In this document: positions 53,445 through 61,157 of the stretch, one piece after another
How positions within the stretch are numbered: position 1 is the stretch's first letter
How the letters are laid out: the number at the start of each line of letters is the position of its first letter
NCBI GenBank assembly: GCA_963677655.1
Contig: OY782088.1
DNA length: 64,000 nt
Source: Saccharicrinis sp963677655
Lineage (GTDB): Bacteria; Bacteroidota; Bacteroidia; Bacteroidales; Marinilabiliaceae
Direction: 5' to 3' (one strand)
Program-made: the position numbers and the translations under genes
Notes under the pieces: generated by a model
Databases searched by the model: none
What the model was told of the DNA's origin: nothing
The model's input: only the letters and a program-made list of their open reading frames with translations

Positions 53445-55370
53445 TCATTTCTTTCTTCTGGTTGTATTATAATTATGTTTTTTGCTTTTACTTTTATTAG
53501 TTTGTGGTTTCTGCTTGAAGCTTACTTCTTTATTTTTTTTATTGAAAAGCTGGCTTACTAGTTCTACTTGGTTTTTTTGTTCTAGCAGGCGTTCTATCTG
53601 TTTTTTGTATTCAGGTTTATACCAGAATAAAAATACTCTTTGATCTAATTTTTCTTGTTTTGATTTTGCAGTATACGTTTTTTCTAGAGTGTAAGGATGA
53701 ACTCCTGCATAAAAAATTACCGTGGCAACAGTCATTGGAGTTGGTGTGAAATCCTGAACTTGTTCTAATTTAAAGTCAAGTTTTTTTGTTTCAACAGCCA
53801 ATTGAGCCATATCTTCAATTTTACTTCCAGGGTGACTGGATATGAAATAAGGAATAATCTGTTGGTTTGTATTATTCTTTTTATTGATATCCTCAAAGTC
53901 TTTTTTGAATTTATGGAACAACTTAAATGATGGCTTTCTCATTTGCTTTAAAACATCATCTGAAGTATGTTCAGGTGCTACTTTTAGTCTTCCAGAAACA
54001 TGGTTTGAAATAAGTTCCTCCATGTATTTTTTATGACTCTCTTGTTCTTTTGCAGAAGCCATTTTGTTATATAGCATATCGTATCTTACTCCACTTCCAA
54101 TAAAAGCCTTTTTGATATCGTGCATACGATTTACCTTTTGGTAAATCTCTGTCATTGCAGTGTGGTCAGTATTAAGGTTGTTGCAAATATTAGGGAATAT
54201 GCATGAAGGGCGAGTACACCTCTCGCATATTTTTAAATCTTTTCCCTTCATCTGATACATATTGGCACTAGGTCCTCCAAGATCAGAAATGTAACCTTTG
54301 AAGTCTGGCATTTGTGTAATTTGTCTGACTTCTTTTAGGATGGATTTTTCTGATCGGCTGGCAATAAATTTCCCTTGATGAGCTGAAATTGTACAGAAAC
54401 TACATCCGCCAAAACATCCCCTGTGCATGTTTACTGAAAACTTAATCATCTCAAAAGCTGGTATAGAGCCCTTTTTGTTATATTTTGGATGCGGTAAACG
54501 TGTGTAGGGTAAATCAAAAGAAGCATCTAATTCTTTTGTAGATAGAGGTGGGTAAGGAGGGTTGATTACAATATTATTATTGCTGTCAATTCCCTGAATT
54601 AATCGTGCTGCTTGCCATCTGTTTGACTCTTCTTCAACGTGTCTAAAGTTTTTTGCGTATTTTATTTTATCCTTTAAGCATTCTTCATGGGAAAATAAAG
54701 TAATGTCATTCCAGTTTTTATTAGGTTTAGTGTCTTCCTTTTTACTAATATATGATGTTTGTGGTATAGTAGTAAGTGATTGAAATGGTACTCCTTTAGT
54801 TAGTAATCTTAATATTTCTTTTAAAGGTTTTTCTCCCATACCATATACAAGTAAATCAGCATGTGAAGAGGCTAAAATTCCGGGTTTTAAATTGTTTTGC
54901 CAATAGTCGTAATGAGTAACTCTTCTTAATGAAGCTTCAATTCCGCCTATTATTACAGGAGTGTCCGGAAATAAATCTTTTAAAATTTTTGTATAGGTTT
55001 CTGTTGCATAATCTGGTCTGAATCCAGATTTTCCTCCGGGAGTATATGCATCATCAGATCTTAATCTTTTGTTAGCGGTGTAATGGTTAACCATTGAGTC
55101 CATACTACCAGATGATACACCAAAAAACAATCTGGGCTTTCCCAGTTTTTTAAAATCTCTTAGATCGTCTCTCCAATTGGGTTGAGGAACAATTGCAACC
55201 TTTAATCCTTCATTTTCAATAATGCGACCAATAACAGCAGCCCCAAAAGAAGGATGATCGATATAGGCATCTCCTGAAAAGATAATGACATCCAATTCAT
55301 CCCAACCTCTTTGTTTAACTTCTTTTAAGGTGGTAGGTAGCCAGTCGCTAATATTATATTTTGTTTCCAA
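53445..55370 (-). CDS. YgiQ-family radical SAM protein
   Basis: The 641-residue protein has the YgiQ N-terminal domain (WLPTTLKEVKQRGWDELDVI, SGDAYIDHPSFG), the radical-SAM motif with Cys319, Cys323 and Cys326 in HRGCFGGCSFC, and a DUF3362-like C-terminal region. The last 20 residues are very basic. The reaction is unknown. The first in-frame start after an upstream stop is TTG at 55370, which gives exactly the conserved N-terminus; the next ATG would remove about 90 residues, including the conserved SGDAY segment. So TTG initiation is well supported. Confidence 0.93.
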   Translation of the reverse strand: METKYNISDWLPTTLKEVKQRGWDELDVIIFSGDAYIDHPSFGAAVIGRIIENEGLKVAIVPQPNWRDDLRDFKKLGKPRLFFGVSSGSMDSMVNHYTANKRLRSDDAYTPGGKSGFRPDYATETYTKILKDLFPDTPVIIGGIEASLRRVTHYDYWQNNLKPGILASSHADLLVYGMGEKPLKEILRLLTKGVPFQSLTTIPQTSYISKKEDTKPNKNWNDITLFSHEECLKDKIKYAKNFRHVEEESNRWQAARLIQGIDSNNNIVINPPYPPLSTKELDASFDLPYTRLPHPKYNKKGSIPAFEMIKFSVNMHRGCFGGCSFCTISAHQGKFIASRSEKSILKEVRQITQMPDFKGYISDLGGPSANMYQMKGKDLKICERCTRPSCIFPNICNNLNTDHTAMTEIYQKVNRMHDIKKAFIGSGVRYDMLYNKMASAKEQESHKKYMEELISNHVSGRLKVAPEHTSDDVLKQMRKPSFKLFHKFKKDFEDINKKNNTNQQIIPYFISSHPGSKIEDMAQLAVETKKLDFKLEQVQDFTPTPMTVATVIFYAGVHPYTLEKTYTAKSKQEKLDQRVFLFWYKPEYKKQIERLLEQKNQVELVSQLFNKKNKEVSFKQKPQTNKSKSKKHNYNTTRRKK

Positions 55371-55386
55371 TATTTATATTTTTTGC

Positions 55387-55394
55387 CAAAGTTA
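55387..55394 (-). promoter_or_regulatory. Candidate -7 element of the YgiQ-family gene
   Basis: The minus strand reads TAACTTTG, an exact TAnnTTTG, only 16 bp upstream of the TTG start codon, implying a very short leader. No -33 TTG. Confidence 0.48.
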
Positions 55395-55524
55395 ATTAAT
55401 CTAAGTGTACTTTAATGTTTTGGTGTTGTATGTTTAAGGTTTATAACACATAAAAGTTTAAATGACCAGGTATATTTATTGCAGATTCATAAAGTTAAAT
55501 TATGTAGTAAAAAGTATGTAAGCT

Positions 55525-55553
55525 TTGGTTTAAATAAATTTCTTCTAATTTTG
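55525..55553 (+). promoter_or_regulatory. Promoter of the MCE-family gene (TTG-N18-TAATTTTG)
   Basis: TTG (55525-55527) is followed after 18 bp by TAATTTTG (55546-55553). The spacing is one base short of the usual 19. The ATG is 23 bp downstream. Confidence 0.6.
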
Positions 55554-55575
55554 ACTTGAATTTAAACAATTATAT

Positions 55576-56814
55576 ATGTCTAAAATCACAAGAGAAGTAA
55601 AGGTTGGTATTGTTGCTATTTCAGCACTTTTTATTTTAATATGGGGAGTTAATTTTTTAAAAGGGCGAGATATTTTTCTTCCTGGTTATAAACTGTATGG
55701 TGTTTATAGTCGTATTGATGGATTAACAGAGGGAGGACCTATTTACTATAAAGGATTTAAAATTGGTACTGTAAGAAGTATTGATTTTGAAAATAGTGGT
55801 TTAGAAAAAATTATAGTTGTGATGTCGATTGATGAAGAGGTGGAATTTCCTGTTAATACGGTTGCTCAAATATATAGTTTAGATTTAATGGGGACAAAAG
55901 CAATTCGCTTTCTATATGGTGATTCGCAAAAAATGTTAGTGTCTAATGATACTATTCAAACTTCATTAATGGGTGGATTAGCTGATCAGGTAAGCCAGGA
56001 AGTGCTACCTCTTAAAGATAAAGCAGAAAATCTTGTTGTTAAGTTGGACTCAGTACTGACTAATTTAAATAAAGTATTTGATAAAAAGAGCAAGGGTAAT
56101 ATTGCAAGTGGAGTAGAGAATTTTGCAGGTATGATGAAAAACCTGAATGAATTGAGTTCTGCGTTAAATAAAAATTTGCAACCAGAAGGTGCTGTAGGGT
56201 CAATGTTAACTAACCTGGATTCTTTTGCTATTGCATTAAATAAAAATACAGGTTCTATCTCATCAATGCTTTCTAACCTTGATACATTATCGTCCAATTT
56301 AGCTCAAACGCAAGTTGATAGTTTAGTATTGGAGATGAATTCGGTAATGTCATCATTTAATGGTGTTTTAACAGCTATAAATGAAGGTGAAGGGTCTTTA
56401 GGAATGTTATTAAAGAATGAAGAGCTTTATAATAATGTTAATGAGGCTGCAGTTAGTTTAGATCGTTTATTGACTGACGTAAGACATCAACCTAACAGAT
56501 ATGTGAGCTTTAGTGCTTTTAGTTTTGGAGGAGGAAGTAAAAAGACTAATGATGAAGATAAAGAGGATGTTGTTTTTAAAGTTTTATTAGATAAAACAAA
56601 GTCACCTTTAGATATAAGAGGGAAGGAGTTAGTTAAAGGAGAATATGTATACGAAGATAGAGATGGAAAATACTTTGTTTATACCATTGGGGAGGAAAAA
56701 GACTATGAAGAAATTTTAGTACTGAAAAACTCAATAATAGAACTTTTTCCTGATGCTCAGATTCTTGCATTGAAAAATGGTTTGCCTGTAAAACTAAATA
56801 AGGTATTGAATTAA
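55576..56814 (+). CDS. MCE-family (MlaD-like) lipid-transport protein
   Basis: The 412-residue protein has an N-terminal membrane anchor (about residues 8-27). A single MCE domain (about 37-115; LYGVYSRIDGLTEGGPIYYKGFKIGTV, then LMGTKAIRF) and a long helical region with repeated NLDSFAIALNKN / NLDTLSSNL-type units follow. MCE proteins bind phospholipids and move them between the two envelope membranes with an MlaE/MlaF ABC transporter. Those partner genes are not in the window. A short C-terminal region (about 340-412) with EYVYEDRDGKYFVYT resembles a sporulation-related (SPOR)-like fold, weakly. Confidence 0.93.
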   Translation: MSKITREVKVGIVAISALFILIWGVNFLKGRDIFLPGYKLYGVYSRIDGLTEGGPIYYKGFKIGTVRSIDFENSGLEKIIVVMSIDEEVEFPVNTVAQIYSLDLMGTKAIRFLYGDSQKMLVSNDTIQTSLMGGLADQVSQEVLPLKDKAENLVVKLDSVLTNLNKVFDKKSKGNIASGVENFAGMMKNLNELSSALNKNLQPEGAVGSMLTNLDSFAIALNKNTGSISSMLSNLDTLSSNLAQTQVDSLVLEMNSVMSSFNGVLTAINEGEGSLGMLLKNEELYNNVNEAAVSLDRLLTDVRHQPNRYVSFSAFSFGGGSKKTNDEDKEDVVFKVLLDKTKSPLDIRGKELVKGEYVYEDRDGKYFVYTIGEEKDYEEILVLKNSIIELFPDAQILALKNGLPVKLNKVLN

Positions 56815-57139
56815 TTTTCTATTTACAAAAGTGATTATAGTGTTAAGTTTTGAACTTCTGAAATTTTCTTCAAAATAATTCAAAAAAAAATAATTTCTTC
56901 ATAATTCCTTAATTTATAAGACTTATATAAGTTAGTGAATATTGCCAATTATTGCATTAAATGTCACGTTATCAGTGTTTTGTGTTATTTTTAGTTTAAA
57001 TTATTATAAACTAGTGAAATAGTTGAGGTTTTAAAAAAACAAGAAAATTGATGTTTTTTTTTCAATTTTTTTTTCACAATTTTTGTTTTCGGAAAGAGAT
57101 AGTATATAACATAAACACCTAGCAGAGAAAACACAAAAA
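56815..57139. other. Very AT-rich dnaA upstream region
   Basis: This 325-bp gap precedes dnaA. It contains a 12-bp palindrome ACTTATATAAGT (56921-56932), a dyad AGTTTA-8-TAAACT (56993-57012), long T and A runs and one loose DnaA-box-like TTTTTCACA (57070-57078). There is no exact TAnnTTTG. A cluster of DnaA boxes, as expected for an origin, is not seen. Confidence 0.5.
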
Positions 57140-58570
57140 ATGAAGCCCAATTACGAAAAAGTATGGAATAACTGTTTAAATGTCATTAAGGACAATATTC
57201 CTCAAATAAGTTTTAAGACTTGGTTTGAGCCAATTGCTCCATTAAAGGTTGAAAATGATATTTTAACCATTCAAGTACCAAGTGCATTTTTTTATGAATA
57301 TCTTGAAGAGCATTTTATTGATCTACTAAGAAAAACAATACGCAGAGAACTTGGGCCCTCTGCAAAATTAGAATATAGCGTTGTTGTAGATACTCCACAT
57401 CAAAAGAATCAACAACCACTTACACAAAGATTACCATCAAATAATAAAACTGATTTACGCAATCGTCCGGTTTCGATGCAAATGAATTCTGAAAAACCAG
57501 TTGTCAGAAATCCATTTGTAATTCCAGGAATAAAGAAGCTTAATGTTGATCCTCAATTGAATTCAGATTATTCATTTGATAATCATATTGAAGGTGATTG
57601 TAACAGATTAGCCCGTTCAGCAGGGATGGCTGTAGCAAAAAATCCTGGAAAAACAGCGTTTAACCCTTTGTTTTTATATGGTAATTCTGGATTAGGTAAG
57701 ACTCACTTGGCTCAAGCTATAGGAATTGATATTAAAAAGTATTTTCCTGAAAAAACAGTACTGTATGTTAATGCTAATAAGTTTCAAACACAGTTTACTG
57801 AGTCTGTACGAAATAACACACAGAATGATTTCTTGAACTTTTATCAAATGATTGATGTATTAATTATTGATGATGTACAGGAATTTGCAGGAAAAGAAAA
57901 AACGCAAAATACATTTTTCCATATTTTTAATCATCTACACCAGACGGGAAAGCAGTTGATCTTAACTGCAGATAAAGCACCGGTTGAGATGAAGGGAATG
58001 GAAGATCGTTTATTGTCAAGATTTAAGTGGGGATTGTCAGCAGATGTTCAGGCTCCAAACTATGATACAAGAATTAAAATATTAGAGCATAAAGTATATA
58101 AAGATGGAATTTCTATAACTAAAGATGTTCTGGAATATATTGCATCTAATGTTGCTAATAATATACGAGAGTTAGAAGGAGCATTAATTTCATTATTAGC
58201 TCAGGCTACCTTAAACAAAAAAGAAATTTCTATTGATGTAGCAATGTCAATAGTTGATAAATTAGTTAAGAAAACACAAAAGGAATTGAGTGTTGACTAT
58301 ATTCAACAAGTTGTTTGTGATTATTTTGGCTTAGCTGTTGATTCATTGCAATCGCGTTCACGAAAAAGAGAATTAGTACAAGCAAGGCAAGTTGCTATGT
58401 ATTTTTCAAAGAGCTTAACAAATTCATCTTTATCTACGATAGGTTCTAAAATTGGTAAAAAAGACCATGCAACAGTATTGCATGCTTGTAAACAAGTAAA
58501 TAATTTACTGGAAACTGATAAGGATTTTAAGAACCAGATGAAAGAGATTGAAGCTCAGATTAAAATGTAA
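57140..58570 (+). CDS. dnaA: Chromosomal replication initiator DnaA
   Basis: The 476-residue protein has the four DnaA domains: N-terminal domain I (1-85), a variable Gln/Asn-rich linker (85-125), the AAA+ domain with Walker A GNSGLGKT (181-188) and Walker B LIIDDVQ (241-247), and DNA-binding domain IV with the DnaA signature near the end (KIGKKDHATVLHACKQV). It binds DnaA boxes to open oriC. No dnaN or recF gene follows, as is common in Bacteroidota. Confidence 0.98.
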   Translation: MKPNYEKVWNNCLNVIKDNIPQISFKTWFEPIAPLKVENDILTIQVPSAFFYEYLEEHFIDLLRKTIRRELGPSAKLEYSVVVDTPHQKNQQPLTQRLPSNNKTDLRNRPVSMQMNSEKPVVRNPFVIPGIKKLNVDPQLNSDYSFDNHIEGDCNRLARSAGMAVAKNPGKTAFNPLFLYGNSGLGKTHLAQAIGIDIKKYFPEKTVLYVNANKFQTQFTESVRNNTQNDFLNFYQMIDVLIIDDVQEFAGKEKTQNTFFHIFNHLHQTGKQLILTADKAPVEMKGMEDRLLSRFKWGLSADVQAPNYDTRIKILEHKVYKDGISITKDVLEYIASNVANNIRELEGALISLLAQATLNKKEISIDVAMSIVDKLVKKTQKELSVDYIQQVVCDYFGLAVDSLQSRSRKRELVQARQVAMYFSKSLTNSSLSTIGSKIGKKDHATVLHACKQVNNLLETDKDFKNQMKEIEAQIKM

Positions 58571-58595
58571 TATTAGATATTAATTTTTCTATAAG

Positions 58596-58633
58596 AAAAA
58601 GTTGTTGGAATTTACTTTCAGCAACTTTTTTTT
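58596..58633 (+). terminator. Intrinsic terminator of dnaA
   Basis: A 15-bp stem with two G-U pairs (AAAAAGTTGTTGGAA / TTTCAGCAACTTTTT) and a 5-nt loop, then an extended T-run. It lies 25 bp past the stop. Confidence 0.88.
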
Positions 58634-58650
58634 ATTCTATTAATATAGCT

Positions 58651-58681
58651 TTGTTTTGATCGCTCTCTTTTTATACTTTTG
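58651..58681 (+). promoter_or_regulatory. Promoter of the LysM/binding-protein gene (TTG-N20-TACTTTTG)
   Basis: TTG (58651-58653) is followed after 20 bp by TACTTTTG (58674-58681). Both elements and the spacing are canonical for Bacteroidota. The ATG is 16 bp downstream. Confidence 0.75.
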
Positions 58682-58697
58682 AGGGCGATAAATTTTA

Positions 58698-61031
58698 ATG
58701 ATAATGAATAAATTAGTTTTGAAATATATAGTTTTATTAATATTCATCTTAGTTAGCTCGTTTTCTATTTATGCTCAGGAAAATGATAAAGTAATAATTA
58801 ATGGTAAAACTTATTATTTACACATTGTACAACAAGGAGAAGGTTTTTATGGAATTGCCAAAAAGTATGGTGTTTCACAAAAAGAAATTCATGATGCAAA
58901 TCCAGAATCCATTTTTGGATTAAAACCAGGAGATGTATTACATATACCTGTTATTAAAGGAAGAAATAATAATGAGGAACAAATTGAGAGTAGTAATGAG
59001 TTTGTTTATCATACAATTGAAAAAGGTCAAACCCTGTATTTCTTATCCCGAAAATACAATATAAGCATTGATGAAATTAAAAAATATAATGTAGGTGCAG
59101 ATCAACAGTTAATTATAGGGAGTATCATTAAAATTCCTATTACTAAAAAAGAGAGTACTCAGGTAAATGGTGATTATATATATCATAATGTTGCTCCAAA
59201 AGAAACATTATATGGAATTTCAACAAAATATACAGTTCCAATTCAAGATATAGTAAAAAGCAATCCAGCCTTACAAACAGGAATATTGGAAATTGGATCC
59301 ACAATTCGAATTCCAAAAGATAAAATTGTTAAGCCTGTAGAGAAGGAATTAACGCAACAAAAATTGGAGGATGATAATTTTATTTATCATAGAATTCAGG
59401 CAGGAGAAACTTTTTATTCTCTAAGCAAGAAATACCAAATTTCAAAAGAAGCTATATATAATTCAAATCCGGATTTAAACCCTGATGATTTAGCATTAGG
59501 ATTTTTAGTTAGAATTCCAAAAGCAGAAATAAAAAGAGAACAACAACGAATCAGTCAGCAAGAGGATTTTACAATTCATACCGTAAAACGAAAAGAGACA
59601 GTATATTCAATTGCAAGAAAATATAATGTTAAGGTACAAGATATTGAAAATGCTAATCCTACATTGATCTTATCTAATATTAAAAAGGGATCAAAACTTA
59701 AAATTCCAACAGCTTCTTATTTATCCAAGTTAGAACAAGAACAGGATTTGCCAAGTAAAGATTTTGTTTTCGGTCAAGATCACAAAAATATGGATACTAT
59801 TTTTGTAGATTGTGGATCATACGATTATAATACATTAAAAGAAACAATTTACGTTGCAGTAATGCTACCCTTTGATATTGAGGCTACTAAAAAAGCAAAT
59901 ATCATTACAAAAATTGAAAATGACGAAGAAATAGAACTGGAAAGAGAAGAACCAATTTTATCAACCAGATCTCGTCCTTTTGTTGAGTTTTATGAAGGGG
60001 TATTATTGGCATTAGATTCTTTAAAAAAGCAAGGAGTCAATATTCATATGTATACTTATGATACTGCTCCTGATACCAATAAAGTAAAACAAATTTTATC
60101 TCAACCCGAATTAAAAAATGTTGATTTTATTATTGGTCCTGCTTTTACAAGTAATCTTCCAATGGTATCTAAATTTTCGTTTGAAAATGGAATTAAATTA
60201 ATTTATCCATTATCAAATAAAAATCCGGAAATAAATAAAAATCCATACTTAATTCAGGTAAATACACCTGATTCATTAATGTATGATAAATACGCGTCAT
60301 ATATTATCGATAAAAGTAAGGGAAGTCGAATTTTAGTTCTGAAATCAAAGGAGCCAGGTTCTTTAGAAAATACTTTTTGCAGCACTCTTAAAGATAAGTT
60401 GTATTCAGAGTATATTCCATTAGGAGTTTCTCCTGATTATATTGAAGTTTCATTTTCGCAGCAGGATATACAGGCAATTGAAGCTCTACTGGATTCTGAA
60501 AAACCAAATGTCGTTATAATTCCATCTCCAAAAGAAGCAGATATATCTAAAATAGTAACGACTCTGCATGGAGTAGTTGAACTGACAGAAAAACAAGTCA
60601 AGTTAATTGGATTTGGTGATTGGTTAAAGTATCAAACAATAAATGCAGAAGAGATTCATGATTTAAATACGGACATATTAACTACTTATGCCTTAGATTA
60701 TAATGATATTGCTTCAGCTGATTTTATTAGTAAATACAGAACTTGGTATAGAACTGAACCTTTTGCTGTTGCTCCTTATTTTATTCGTCCGGATAAAAAT
60801 TCGAAGTTTTCAAAATATGGTATTTGGGGATTTGATGTGGCTTATTATTTTATTAATGCCAGAGTTAAATTTGGAAAGCAGTTTGAAAATTGTTTGTCAG
60901 ACTATAAATCTTCTCAAATACAATTTAATTTCGATTTTGAAAGAATTGAAAACTGGGGAGGAATTTGCAATCGTGGATTATATGTCTTATCGTTTAAATC
61001 TGATTTAGAAATTAAAAGAACAAAGCTTTAA
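58698..61031 (+). CDS. Secreted protein: five LysM domains fused to a periplasmic-binding-protein-like domain
   Basis: The 777-residue protein has a signal peptide (about residues 4-26, cleavage near IYA/QEN). Five LysM modules follow at about 40-85, 103-148, 161-207, 229-275 and 292-338, each ending in a G-x-x-x-x-I-P pattern. A linker leads to a type-1 periplasmic-binding-protein-like domain (about 385-777; YVAVMLPFDIE, FYEGVLLALDSLKKQGVN, VDFIIGPAFTSNLPMVSKFS). LysM binds peptidoglycan. The PBP-like fold in lipoproteins such as LpoA activates cell-wall synthases, so a cell-wall regulatory role is possible, but inferred. A second ATG is at 58704. It has a canonical promoter after dnaA. Confidence 0.93.
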   Translation: MIMNKLVLKYIVLLIFILVSSFSIYAQENDKVIINGKTYYLHIVQQGEGFYGIAKKYGVSQKEIHDANPESIFGLKPGDVLHIPVIKGRNNNEEQIESSNEFVYHTIEKGQTLYFLSRKYNISIDEIKKYNVGADQQLIIGSIIKIPITKKESTQVNGDYIYHNVAPKETLYGISTKYTVPIQDIVKSNPALQTGILEIGSTIRIPKDKIVKPVEKELTQQKLEDDNFIYHRIQAGETFYSLSKKYQISKEAIYNSNPDLNPDDLALGFLVRIPKAEIKREQQRISQQEDFTIHTVKRKETVYSIARKYNVKVQDIENANPTLILSNIKKGSKLKIPTASYLSKLEQEQDLPSKDFVFGQDHKNMDTIFVDCGSYDYNTLKETIYVAVMLPFDIEATKKANIITKIENDEEIELEREEPILSTRSRPFVEFYEGVLLALDSLKKQGVNIHMYTYDTAPDTNKVKQILSQPELKNVDFIIGPAFTSNLPMVSKFSFENGIKLIYPLSNKNPEINKNPYLIQVNTPDSLMYDKYASYIIDKSKGSRILVLKSKEPGSLENTFCSTLKDKLYSEYIPLGVSPDYIEVSFSQQDIQAIEALLDSEKPNVVIIPSPKEADISKIVTTLHGVVELTEKQVKLIGFGDWLKYQTINAEEIHDLNTDILTTYALDYNDIASADFISKYRTWYRTEPFAVAPYFIRPDKNSKFSKYGIWGFDVAYYFINARVKFGKQFENCLSDYKSSQIQFNFDFERIENWGGICNRGLYVLSFKSDLEIKRTKL

Positions 61032-61058
61032 TTTTTTATTTCATAAAGCATACTTAAA

Positions 61059-61118
61059 AAGGAATTACATCAATGCTTATGATTGAAACATAAGTAATTT
61101 AAAATTGAGTGATTCCTT
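61059..61118. repeat. Nested hairpin upstream of the second ABC-F gene
   Basis: An outer 10-bp stem (AAGGAATTAC / GTGATTCCTT, one G-U) encloses an inner perfect 6-bp hairpin (CTTATG ATTGAAA CATAAG). It ends 39 bp before the ABC-F ATG and has no T-run, so it is more likely a leader or operator structure than a terminator. Confidence 0.55.
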
Positions 61119-61157
61119 AAATATTATTTTTCATAGTTATTTAAAGTTGTATTATTA

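Noticed and set aside
53316..53561. 81-codon hydrophobic frame on the + strand
   Set aside because: More than half overlaps the end of the YgiQ-family gene on the other strand; hydrophobicity follows from T-rich sequence. No support as a gene.
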